Of a stretch of 28,136 nucleotides of DNA, positions 7,623 to 15,107 are shown one piece after another. Position 1 is the first letter of the stretch. Each line of letters opens with the position of its first letter. The DNA is from Methylomonas sp. Lineage in GTDB: Bacteria > Pseudomonadota > Gammaproteobacteria > Methylococcales > Methylomonadaceae. Made by a program: the position numbers and the translations under genes. The notes beneath the pieces were generated by a model. That model had not been told where the DNA came from, did not search any database, and saw only the letters and a program-made list of their open reading frames with translations. Where the stretch lies: NCBI RefSeq assembly GCF_023228165.1, contig NZ_JALOBS010000049.1, positions 1 through 28,136 on the forward strand, given 5' to 3'.

Positions 7623-8882
7623 TTAGCGCAGTTGGCGCTGCATGTGCCGGTTGTCGTGAAAGGCTTTGGCCCGACGCTTTTTCAGCCAGATTACCAGCCC
7701 CGTGACCGATAGCATCACAATCGCCAAGCCCAGGATGCAGACGAATATCCGGTAAGGCAGGCCGAACACATTGCCCATATGCAAGGCCATCAGCCAGGTG
7801 GTGACGGTATTGCCGTTGTATTGGCCGCTGGGCAGCAGCAACATTTTTGCTTCGCCGCTGTTGGCATCGATTACCACTTTGGTCTGGCCGAATTTATCCT
7901 GGATGTCGGCACTGCTGCGAACATTGTAAACATAAAAACCTTTGGCCCGGTTGAGCCACATGCCCATCGGCGCTTCCACCTGAAACCCTTGTTCTATGGC
8001 GGCACGGTCCATGGCCTGTTGGCCGATCCGGTAAGCTTCTCGCCAACCGATGGCCGGATTCTGCAGCGGCTTCTGCAGATCCGGAATTTCCGTCCAGGGT
8101 TGATGAAACTCGCTGACCGCTTGCATGACGGTTTTATACACCGTGTCGCCCAGATTCATGAACACGCTGGACCAGGCGAAAATCAACAGCACCATCCATA
8201 GCCAAAGCCCGCCGGCTCGGTGCAAATCGAAATTGATCCGATAGTTGGAGCCGCGCCATTTCACCAGCCAGGCCGGTCGCCAGCGTTGCCAGAATGAACG
8301 GTTGGCTGCGGCCTGTTGGGATAAGGAGTTTGTTTCTTCCGGCGGGAGATGGCGTTTTGCCGCCGGCAGGGTCAGATAAAAACCGACGAAACAATCCAGC
8401 GTCCATACCAAGGCGGTAATCCCCAGAATCCAGCCGCCCCATTCGTCCAGCGCCAGCGCATAATGCAGTTTGTACACGAAAGGCATCAGGTTGGTCAGGC
8501 CTTGCGAAATGTCTCCCCAACTGCGCCGGCCCAGCTCCTCGCCGCTGTAGGGGTTAAGTATCAGCTGGGTGTAGTCTAGTTCGTAAGCTTGGCCGGTGAC
8601 GGGGTTGCGGCGCGGGGAAACCGAAATATCCGCAGCCCCCGGATTCAGCCAGACCGAATCGGCCCGCGCTTGCGGCGCCAAGCGTTCGGCGTTTTCAATC
8701 AGGGTCATCATATCCAGCGGCGGGCGACCGTTGGCTTCGATATGCAGTTGTGGATTGATGGCCTGTTCCAGCTCGCGGTAAAACGCCAGCAGACTGCCGG
8801 TCAGGCCGACGATAATCAAAAACACCGTCATCGCCAACCCGGCGTAACGGTGGGCCAATACCCAAAAGGGGCGAATTTTCAT
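7623..8882 (-). CDS. PepSY-domain inner-membrane protein (module 2), putative siderophore-iron reductase
   Basis: 419 residues from the ATG at 8882, chosen because TGGAG lies 6 nt upstream and the protein then opens MKIRPFWVLAHRYAGL, as usual for this family; a longer open frame to 9077 runs into repeat DNA. Four membrane segments can be seen: AGLAMTVFLIIVGLTGSLLA near the start, ILGITALVWTLDCFVGFYL, GLWLWMVLLIFAW and a C-terminal VCILGLAIVMLSVTGLVIWL. PepSY-like periplasmic segments lie between. Conserved histidines (AHRYAG, KLHYALAL, DLHRAGG, ALHMGN) sit at helix ends and could bind haem. Relatives such as FoxB and PiuB reduce or release siderophore iron at the inner membrane. It has its own promoter candidate and is cut off from receptor 2 by a terminator. 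Confidence 0.9.
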   Translation of the reverse strand: MKIRPFWVLAHRYAGLAMTVFLIIVGLTGSLLAFYRELEQAINPQLHIEANGRPPLDMMTLIENAERLAPQARADSVWLNPGAADISVSPRRNPVTGQAYELDYTQLILNPYSGEELGRRSWGDISQGLTNLMPFVYKLHYALALDEWGGWILGITALVWTLDCFVGFYLTLPAAKRHLPPEETNSLSQQAAANRSFWQRWRPAWLVKWRGSNYRINFDLHRAGGLWLWMVLLIFAWSSVFMNLGDTVYKTVMQAVSEFHQPWTEIPDLQKPLQNPAIGWREAYRIGQQAMDRAAIEQGFQVEAPMGMWLNRAKGFYVYNVRSSADIQDKFGQTKVVIDANSGEAKMLLLPSGQYNGNTVTTWLMALHMGNVFGLPYRIFVCILGLAIVMLSVTGLVIWLKKRRAKAFHDNRHMQRQLR

Positions 8883-8934
8883 AACGACTCCAGCATGTCG
8901 GTTTCGATTCGGCGTTTTAGCGGCCGTCATGCTG

Positions 8935-8965
8935 TAAGACGATTGAAAGCGGAAAAACCCCACCC
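8935..8965 (-). promoter_or_regulatory. Candidate ECF-sigma promoter of PepSY 2
   Basis: Minus strand: GGGTGGGG, 15 nt, then TCGTCTTAC, about 52 nt before the PepSY 2 ATG. Twenty-seven of 32 positions match the region before tonB2 (15998-16028), with identical spacing. It could alternatively be one end of a shared repeat element. Confidence 0.45.
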
Positions 8966-9195
8966 TGGGTTGGATTTGATTGGCGAAATGGTTGCGGGGT
9001 TGCAAACCCCGATCCTGGCTGCGTAGGGTATGCACCACATACCATTTCCCAACATCAAACATGCTCAACGGTATCAATTAAGGTACGCGGTGCGTATCTA
9101 CGAGGCTTCGCGGCAAGGAATCATTGGTTTACAAACGACGCAGAGCGTCCGGGCTGCATTCCCACGCTGGAACGTGGGAACGATAAATCAGTTTC

Positions 9196-9279
9196 GTAGG
9201 TCGGGTTAGCTCGATAGAGCGTAACCCGACAATTCCGAGCCGATATGTCGGGTTACGGCTAGCGCCTAACCCGACCTAC
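9196..9279. repeat. Inverted repeat of the taggtcgggttag type
   Basis: Ends GTAGGTCGGGTTAG (9196-9209) and CTAACCCGACCTAC (9266-9279) are exact inverse complements (14 bp). Inside are two smaller hairpins made of the same TCGGGTTA/TAACCCGA words, so the unit is a double palindrome of REP type. Confidence 0.75.
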
Positions 9280-9530
9280 AAACTGGTAGAGACAAAAGCG
9301 CGCGGATAGATTCATCAAGGTCCGAAGGTCAATCAAGCACCTTCACCAAGAGACCGAATATATGGCTGCAATCTCGATCTCTGTTGGAAACATTATTTTC
9401 GGCAATCTTGGCTTGCAATTGAGGAGGAGTCCATATATAGGGTGACGATAGGAACCCCAACACGACAACCGCAAAACCACCCTCCAACGATCGGCAACAG
9501 AACATCAAAGTTACCGATGATTTTAAGGCT

Positions 9531-9562
9531 AAAAATGTTGGGGTTCGTTACCTCACCCCAAC
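9531..9562 (-). terminator. Rho-independent terminator of receptor 2
   Basis: On the minus strand, starting 15 nt after the receptor 2 stop, GTTGGGGT and ACCCCAAC form an 8-bp stem with a 10-nt loop, followed by ATTTTTAG. This is a strong classical terminator and separates receptor 2 from PepSY 2. Confidence 0.8.
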
Positions 9563-9577
9563 CTACGCGGGCTGACT

Positions 9578-12043
9578 TTAGAATTCATATTTCAACGAAC
9601 CAAACACACTGATAGGTGCCCCTGGAAACGCACTTAGATTACTACCGCTTGAATTGGCGTAATAATCCTTATCCAGGAGGTTGTTGATGTTCAACTGCGC
9701 CGTCAACCGATCATGGCCGATCTTGTGGATGTATGCCGCCATCGCATCGAGTCGTGCATAGCCTGGCATGACGAAAGTGTTGTTTTGATCGCCCGGACGG
9801 CTGCCGACCGCAACGACGCCCAAACCCGTTTTAAAAGCTTCATTGAATTGCCAGGTACCCCACAAGCTACCCTGATGCATAGGCACGTTTTCCAAGCGGT
9901 TACCCTTTAATCCGTTGAAGTCTTCGGTGTAATTGGCTTGCGTATAAGCATACGTTGCCAACAAATGTAGTTGATCGGTAATTTGGCCGGCGATATCCAA
10001 CTCGATGCCTTTGCTTCGGACTTTTCCGGCTAGGATCTGGAAATTGGGATCAGCTTGGTTGGGATCGTCGGTGAGCAGGTTGCTCTTGGTTATATCGAAA
10101 AAGGCCAGCGTGGAGGAAAAACGTTTGTCGGGCGTTTCGGCCTTAAGGCCGATTTCATATTGTTTCCCGCGCTGCGGATCGAATTTTGCTCCATTGACAC
10201 TCACGCCATTGTTGGCACTGAAAGACGTGGTGTAGTTGCCGTAGATCGATAGCCAATCCTGTATTTGGTACAGTAAACCCAGTCGCGGACTGAATGCGTC
10301 GTCATGCTGAGCTACCCGGTCCGCTTTGGCCGCCGCTAGCGAAGCTGGGGTAAAAAGGGCGCCTGTCGTCACGCTATCGTAACGAGCGCCCAACAAAAGA
10401 TGCAGCTTGTCGAAGAAGGTTATCTGATCCTGAACATAGCCACCCAACCAAGATTCTTTGCGATAGAAGAAGCCATTCGGGTTTGTCAGCGCGCCAAAGT
10501 CGACCTGTCCGTAAATCGGATTGAATATATCAATCGACGGTGCCGGACCGCTTATAGCCGCCGATTCAGTAGTGGCGTAGAACCCATCCGCGCCGATTAA
10601 CAGATTGTGTTTGGTTCCAAATAGCTCGAATTTCCCGTTTAAATCGATATTGCCTGAATGAGTCATGACATCCTGCCCGAAAATTTGTGCTGAGCGGTTG
10701 AGGGTGCGGTTGTCGGCCTGCAAGCCGCCGTAATTGAATAACGTCGGACCAGTCAGCGACCAATCTTTGAATAAATAGCGCTGGGTGATCTTCCAATCGT
10801 CGTTGAAGTGGTAGGTCCAATCCGCACCGACTAAGGTACTTTCCATCGTTTGCCGTTGCGGGCCGTCTTTCAGAGTTCGAGTAATCGGGATGGCCGCCGG
10901 GCGGTTGCCGATGGCGGGAATGCCGTAATCGGCATTGAACCAATCATGTTTATATTCCAGTTCCAGATTGGTTTCGAACTTTTCGCTGGGCCGCCAGGTA
11001 ACAACGGGTGCGACAAAAAAACGTTGGTTGCCGACATCGTCTCTGAACGATTGGTTGTCGGTGTACGATCCACTTAATCGGTACAGCAGTGTTTTGTTGT
11101 CGTCAATCGGTCCGGTCGCATCAAACAAGGTGCGGTACTGATCATAGGAACCAAACTGCTGCTGAATTGAATAATAGGGTGTATACAGCGGCTTTTTGGT
11201 CACATAGTTCACCAGGCCGCCGGGTTCGATTCGACCGTAAAGCACTGCAGCGGGCCCTTTTAGGATCTCGATCTGTTCGATGTTGGCGATATCGTAAATA
11301 TCTTGGCGGTTGTATAAGCCATTGCGGTAGGCGTCGCCAAAACCCGAGCCGGAAAGGCCGCGAATGATGAAGTTGTCATACAGGAAACCACCACCCGTTC
11401 GGCCGAGTACACCACTGACATGGCCATTGACGGCATCCGGCAAGGTCATTGATTGCTTGTCCGCTAATACCGCTTTTGGAATTACTTGTATAGAAACCGG
11501 GGTTTCCATAACCGGCGTATCGGTCTTGGTAGCAGTGGAGGCATTCGGCAAACTGTAATCCGGGTTATAAGGATCAGTCGCATCATAAACATTCCTACCC
11601 GTCACCGTTACCGCCGGCATGGTAGCGCTCGATTGCGGTTCCGTCACCGCCGCTTTTTCCAATGTCACGCTACCGCTACCGGTTGCCCGCGGCACCAAAC
11701 CGCTACCGCTCAACAGGCGCTGCAAGGCTTGCGGCACGCTAAACCGGCCTTGCAGACCGCCGCTGCGCAAACCCCGCACCAGGTCGGCATTGAACAATAC
11801 CTTTTGGCCGCTGGATTCGGAAAATTGCAGCAGGGCGTCGGACAGGGAGCCGGCCGGAATGGCAAAGTGTGTGAGTTGTTCCGAGGCGGCGTTGTCGGGT
11901 GCTGCCCAAGCGGTTTGCGACTGTGCGGTCAGCAGCAGTATTCCTGCGCACAGTCCTGATACGGCGGCGGATCGGGGGTGGTGTTTGCCGGGTTGGGGTT
12001 TGGATACCCGTTTTGCGGCGAGGGTTGCGGTATTGGCTGTCAT
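9578..12043 (-). CDS. TonB-dependent siderophore receptor with STN domain (receptor 2)
   Basis: Outer-membrane transducer receptor, 821 residues from the ATG at 12043, which has CGGAG 6 nt upstream; the open frame extends 18 codons further without support. A long basic N-region leads into the signal peptide ending QTAWAAPDN. The STN domain spans about 58-131 (HFAIPAGSLSDALLQFSESSG), followed by a TonB-box-like PAVTVTG, the linker YDATDPYNPDY, a plug from TKTDTPVMETP (about 172), LYGRIEPGGLVNYVTKKPL in the plug, and a barrel ending LKYEF. Paralogue of receptors 1 and 3. It is preceded by fecI2-fecR2, so uptake and signalling should be coupled: ligand binding would be relayed via FecR2 to FecI2. 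Ligand unknown. Confidence 0.95.
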   Translation of the reverse strand: MTANTATLAAKRVSKPQPGKHHPRSAAVSGLCAGILLLTAQSQTAWAAPDNAASEQLTHFAIPAGSLSDALLQFSESSGQKVLFNADLVRGLRSGGLQGRFSVPQALQRLLSGSGLVPRATGSGSVTLEKAAVTEPQSSATMPAVTVTGRNVYDATDPYNPDYSLPNASTATKTDTPVMETPVSIQVIPKAVLADKQSMTLPDAVNGHVSGVLGRTGGGFLYDNFIIRGLSGSGFGDAYRNGLYNRQDIYDIANIEQIEILKGPAAVLYGRIEPGGLVNYVTKKPLYTPYYSIQQQFGSYDQYRTLFDATGPIDDNKTLLYRLSGSYTDNQSFRDDVGNQRFFVAPVVTWRPSEKFETNLELEYKHDWFNADYGIPAIGNRPAAIPITRTLKDGPQRQTMESTLVGADWTYHFNDDWKITQRYLFKDWSLTGPTLFNYGGLQADNRTLNRSAQIFGQDVMTHSGNIDLNGKFELFGTKHNLLIGADGFYATTESAAISGPAPSIDIFNPIYGQVDFGALTNPNGFFYRKESWLGGYVQDQITFFDKLHLLLGARYDSVTTGALFTPASLAAAKADRVAQHDDAFSPRLGLLYQIQDWLSIYGNYTTSFSANNGVSVNGAKFDPQRGKQYEIGLKAETPDKRFSSTLAFFDITKSNLLTDDPNQADPNFQILAGKVRSKGIELDIAGQITDQLHLLATYAYTQANYTEDFNGLKGNRLENVPMHQGSLWGTWQFNEAFKTGLGVVAVGSRPGDQNNTFVMPGYARLDAMAAYIHKIGHDRLTAQLNINNLLDKDYYANSSGSNLSAFPGAPISVFGSLKYEF

Positions 12044-12118
12044 CTGTGCTCCGTTTGCATGAATCCGTGGAAAAGGCAGTGTCCCGTTTGCCGGCATGGC
12101 AATGAGTCACTTACAGAT

Positions 12119-12150
12119 AAAGACGATGCAGCAAAGACAGAGTATCCATT
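12119..12150 (-). promoter_or_regulatory. Candidate FecI2-type promoter of receptor 2
   Basis: Minus strand: AATGGATA, 17 nt, then CGTCTT, about 76 nt before the receptor 2 ATG. Exactly the same octamer, spacing and -10 core occur before fecR2 (13235-13265). Confidence 0.6.
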
Positions 12151-12183
12151 CCGGTAGGAAATTTATTCGAAAGGATTTTGTAG

Positions 12184-12235
12184 GGGCGATTTCAATCGCC
12201 CTTTGCGGGCCTTAAGGGGCGAATGAATTCGCCCC
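12184..12235. repeat. Pair of gggcgaat palindromes after fecR2
   Basis: Palindromes at 12184-12201 (gggcgat/atcgccc) and 12216-12235 (ggggcgaat/attcgcccc). The second ends 2 nt before the fecR2 stop codon, the same placement as after fecR1. Confidence 0.8.
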
Positions 12236-12237
12236 TA

Positions 12238-13221
12238 CTATTTCGCGGACAACAACACCAAATGCTCGCTGATTTTGCGGACCTTGACCGGCAGGCTTTG
12301 CGCGATGGCTTGCAGGGCGATGTCGGTATCGGTGATGCCGAACACGCCGGTGATCGGCAGGTTTTTGATGGCATCGTTGAGGATGAGGATTTTTCCGGGG
12401 CGGTAGCGCTCCAGTTCGGCGACCACCGTGGCCAAAGGTTGGTCCTGAAACACCATGCGTTGTTTATGCCAGGCGGCGGCGCGTTGTAAATTGACCGGGG
12501 CCGCCGTCGCCAAGCTATCCCGGCTAAAATCCAGTTGCTGGGCTTGCGCCAGTTTTTGCACAACTTGGCCCGCCGCGTTGGTGATTTTCACCGCGTGCTC
12601 GAATACGGTGACACTGACATGCCCGTCCTGCAGTTTGACGTCGAAGGCGGTGCCTAAGGCCTGAATCCGGCCGGCAGCGGTTTGCACTACAAACGGCCGA
12701 TTGGGATCGGCCGCCACCGTAAAGTAAGCCTCGCCGTCGTGCAGGGTGACGGTGCGCTGTTGCTCGGAAAAGTCCACGGAAACGGCGCTGGCGGTATTCA
12801 GTAAGATGCTGGAACCGTCCGCCAAGGCGATTTGTTGTTGCCGGCCGACGCTATTTCGATAGTCGGCCAGATAGAAATCCAGTTGTTGGTAGATCAGGCT
12901 CAGAGACAGTAACAGCGATGCAGCCAATGCCAGGCCGGTTTTGAGGTGCCTTGGGCTTGATTTGGCGGTTTTCGGCGGGTTGAATTCCGGTATTTTCGCG
13001 TTGTTGTCGTCGGTAATATCCGCCAGTGTCAGTTCATCCAGGCCTGTCCAGAAATCGTTGATGGATTGCCAGGCAGCCGCGTGTTCCGGCCGTTCGGCCA
13101 GCCAGGTTTCGAACTCGAGGCGCTGCCGGTCGCTAAGCAGGTCCGAGCAGAGCCGGGCCTGCCACTGCATGGCTTGTTGTTCGACCGGGAGAGGTTGGGA
13201 AGCTGGTATGGATTTAATCAT
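12238..13221 (-). CDS. FecR-family anti-sigma sensor (module 2)
   Basis: Inner-membrane FecR-type regulator of 327 residues from the ATG at 13221. The cytoplasmic N-terminus has EQQAMQWQARLCSDLLSD and LAERPEHAAAWQSINDFW (DUF4880-like sigma-binding region). One membrane helix follows (LALAASLLLSLSLIY, about 97-111). The periplasmic FecR domain shows ALADGSSILLNTASAVSVDF and LHDGEAYFTVAADPNRPF. The C-terminal STN-like lobe has FQDQPLATVVAELERYRPGK and ends at LVLLSAK. It lies 96 bp after fecI2, and that gap holds a promoter candidate matching the one before receptor 2, so this anti-sigma gene is probably both co-transcribed with fecI2 and induced by it. Confidence 0.92.
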   Translation of the reverse strand: MIKSIPASQPLPVEQQAMQWQARLCSDLLSDRQRLEFETWLAERPEHAAAWQSINDFWTGLDELTLADITDDNNAKIPEFNPPKTAKSSPRHLKTGLALAASLLLSLSLIYQQLDFYLADYRNSVGRQQQIALADGSSILLNTASAVSVDFSEQQRTVTLHDGEAYFTVAADPNRPFVVQTAAGRIQALGTAFDVKLQDGHVSVTVFEHAVKITNAAGQVVQKLAQAQQLDFSRDSLATAAPVNLQRAAAWHKQRMVFQDQPLATVVAELERYRPGKILILNDAIKNLPITGVFGITDTDIALQAIAQSLPVKVRKISEHLVLLSAK

Positions 13222-13234
13222 ATAGGTTTATGGT

Positions 13235-13265
13235 AAGACGTTTCAGCCCTGGCTGATTATCCATT
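13235..13265 (-). promoter_or_regulatory. Candidate FecI2-type promoter of fecR2
   Basis: Minus strand: AATGGATA, 17 nt, CGTCTTAC, lying in the gap between fecI2 and fecR2 and ending 13 nt before the fecR2 ATG. It matches the receptor 2 promoter candidate in both blocks and in spacing. Confidence 0.55.
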
Positions 13266-13317
13266 TTAATTTTCGCTGGCGCTATTTTGCAGCATTAACC
13301 GGGGCAGAGCCAGAGAT

Positions 13318-13851
13318 TTACGGGTCAAGAGTGTTATCCGTTTCCAGTTCTAGCATGCGCCGCCGGCAGTATTCCATGGCCTTGACGATATGCTTTAGTA
13401 CGGTGTTTTCGGAAATACCCAGCTCGCGCATGATTTGCGAGTACGGGTAATGTTTGAATTTGTGCAGGATGAATACTTCCCGGCAACGCGGCGGCAATTC
13501 CGAGACGGCTAGTTTCAGGTGTGCCAGTTGTTGCTGGCTGTAAAGTTGCCGCTCCAGGCTGGGCGCGGTATCGGCGTGGTCGGCCAACTCGGTTTCGTCG
13601 GCATGCCGGGTTTGTTCGCGGTTGGTTTTACGCAGATGGTCTATGGCCAGATTGCCCACGACTTTATATAAAAAAGCCCGTGGGTTGTGAATTTTGGTTT
13701 CGGACTCGAATTGGGTGAGCCTAAAGAAAGCATCCTGCAGAATGTCGGCGGCGATGTCCGGACAATTGACGCGGTTGAGCAGAAAGCCCAGCAGCTCATC
13801 GCGGTGGCTTTCTATCAGTGTTGTGGCATCATTTTGGCTGAATCTGAGCAT
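13318..13851 (-). CDS. ECF RNA polymerase sigma factor, FecI-like (module 2)
   Basis: FecI-group sigma factor of 177 residues. Region 2: DIAADILQDAFFRLTQFES and NPRAFLYKVVGNLAIDHLRK. Region 4: SELPPRCREVFILHKFKHY, then the helix-turn-helix SQIMRELGISENTVLKHIVK. The HADETELADHADTAPS stretch between the regions is the usual variable acidic linker. Expected to be held by FecR2 and to drive receptor 2 and fecR2 from promoters with the AATGGATA block. The 158-bp gap upstream, after exbD, carries overlapping inverted repeats that would lie in its leader. No clear Fur box or Shine-Dalgarno sequence was found. Confidence 0.93.
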   Translation of the reverse strand: MLRFSQNDATTLIESHRDELLGFLLNRVNCPDIAADILQDAFFRLTQFESETKIHNPRAFLYKVVGNLAIDHLRKTNREQTRHADETELADHADTAPSLERQLYSQQQLAHLKLAVSELPPRCREVFILHKFKHYPYSQIMRELGISENTVLKHIVKAMEYCRRRMLELETDNTLDP

Positions 13852-13900
13852 GCGGTGAAAAATCGGCTAATGTGACCGAAAATTATTAAGCAATTTTTCC

Positions 13901-13966
13901 GCCAAATCAGGGCAGACGTTGCGTAGCAAGGGTTTGCAACTGATTTGGCTTGCTACGCGCAGTCTG
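13901..13966. repeat. Overlapping inverted repeats upstream of fecI2
   Basis: Two stems interlock. GCCAAATCAG (13901-13910) pairs perfectly with CTGATTTGGC (13940-13949). The 18-nt arm 13913-13930 pairs with 13949-13966 with three mismatches, including ten perfect pairs GCGTAGCAAG/CTTGCTACGC. The arms alternate along the strand, so they would form either a pseudoknot or two competing hairpins in RNA. Confidence 0.7.
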
Positions 13967-14009
13967 AGTTGGGACGAATTGTGTGAAATGCCGCAGCTGT
14001 ATTTTGCGG

Positions 14010-14420
14010 TTATTCTTCTTGAGTGACAAACGCCAGCTTGGCGATGCCGGCATGCTGCACTGTCGCCATTACTTCGGCCACTTTGCCGTAATTGACCGTT
14101 TGGTCGGCGTAAACGTGAATGCTCAGTTCCGGGTCCAGTAATAATGCGTTTGTTAAGCTGGATTCCAATTCGGTTAGGTCGGCGACCGTCTGTTTGTTCA
14201 AGGTTATCCGGCCTTCCGCATCCAGGCCCAGTTGCATGGGTTGTTTTTCGGTATCCGGCTGGGTGGCGGCGGTCTTGGGCAAGGCCACGTTGACCGATTG
14301 GGTCAATAAAGGCGCCGTCACCAGTAAAATAATCACCAGTACCAGCATCACGTCGACCAGCGGCGTGACGTTGATTTCGCTGACGGCATACTGATCCTCA
14401 GATTGTGTTTTAAAGCCCAT
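14010..14420 (-). CDS. exbD: ExbD biopolymer transport protein
   Basis: 136 residues from the ATG at 14420. A GTG at 14429 would overlap the exbB stop as GTGA, but AAGGG sits at better spacing for the ATG. The single N-terminal membrane helix carries the family's essential aspartate: EINVTPLVDVMLVLVIILLVTAPL contains LVDVMLV at its start. The periplasmic domain continues with NVALPKTAATQP and ends TVQHAGIAKLAFVTQE, normal for ExbD/TolR. Translationally coupled to exbB. With ExbB it forms the proton channel that drives TonB. Confidence 0.95.
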   Translation of the reverse strand: MGFKTQSEDQYAVSEINVTPLVDVMLVLVIILLVTAPLLTQSVNVALPKTAATQPDTEKQPMQLGLDAEGRITLNKQTVADLTELESSLTNALLLDPELSIHVYADQTVNYGKVAEVMATVQHAGIAKLAFVTQEE

Positions 14421-14425
14421 GCCGC

Positions 14426-15091
14426 TCACCCTTGGTTTGATTCAGTGCCGAAGGCCACATTTAGAAATCCCTCGACGAAATGTTCCAACGCCGTGCGATG
14501 GTGTTTGGCCCGGCGCAGGAAAAAGTTGTAGGCCAGTACAGCCGGCACCGCCACGGCGATACCAATCGCGGTGGCGATGAGGGCATCGCCAATCGGGCCG
14601 GCCACCACATCCAGGCTGGCCATGCCGCTGGCGCTGATGTCGTGCATCGCATGCATGATGCCGAGCACGGTGCCGAACAGGCCGACAAATGGCGCGGTAC
14701 TGCCGATACTGGCCAGCATGGTCAGGCCGCTTTCCAGGCGGCGCTGCTCGTTAAGGGTGCTTTCGCGCAGGGCTTGTTCCAGTAAGTCCTGGGGTGTACC
14801 GCGATATTTCAGACTTGTCGAACCGGTGGGTTGATTCAGTGCCGCCAGCCAGTTAAAGCCGGTGGCGGCAATTCGCGCTTGCGGCCCACGGGCTTTGTTG
14901 GAGGGGAGTTGCTGGGCGGTTTCCAAATCGGCGGCTTGCCAAAACACCGAACTGTATTGCTTGTTGTAAAAACCGTTTTTAGTGAATTGCCAAATCTTGA
15001 ACAGGATCAATATCCAGGTAATCGCCGAAAACGCCAGCAGCGTGTATAAAGTGGCGTCGATAATGATGCCGGGGGCAATATGGTAGGGCAT
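14426..15091 (-). CDS. exbB: ExbB biopolymer transport protein (MotA/TolQ/ExbB family)
   Basis: 221 residues with a strong ribosome site (CAGGAG, 6 nt before the ATG at 15091). Three membrane segments are visible: LLAFSAITWILILFKIW near the N-terminus, then GSTAPFVGLFGTVLGIMHAM, then IGDALIATAIGIAVAVPAVLAYNFF, with the cytoplasmic loop between the first two. The GLFGTVLGI and ALIATAIGIAVAVPA motifs are hallmarks of ExbB/TolQ. The gene follows tonB2 by 16 nt and overlaps exbD, giving a tonB-exbB-exbD operon that supplies energy to the receptors of this region. Confidence 0.96.
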   Translation of the reverse strand: MPYHIAPGIIIDATLYTLLAFSAITWILILFKIWQFTKNGFYNKQYSSVFWQAADLETAQQLPSNKARGPQARIAATGFNWLAALNQPTGSTSLKYRGTPQDLLEQALRESTLNEQRRLESGLTMLASIGSTAPFVGLFGTVLGIMHAMHDISASGMASLDVVAGPIGDALIATAIGIAVAVPAVLAYNFFLRRAKHHRTALEHFVEGFLNVAFGTESNQG

Positions 15092-15107
15092 TGGGTTCTC
15101 CTGAAAT

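Larger units (their letters stand above)
8966..9577. other. Repeat-filled spacer between receptor 2 and PepSY 2
   Basis: No credible gene. From left to right: a stem CGGGGTT/AACCCCG around 8995-9011; a palindrome TTCCCACG/CGTGGGAA (9159-9180); a larger inverted repeat (9196-9279); about 170 bp without recognised features; and an element with inverted ends GAACCCCAACA/TGTTGGGGTTC (9452-9546) whose right part doubles as the receptor 2 terminator. Confidence 0.6.

Noticed and set aside
8883..9077. N-terminal extension of PepSY 2
   Set aside because: The extra 65 codons run through repeat DNA and the promoter candidate; a good ribosome site supports the start at 8882.
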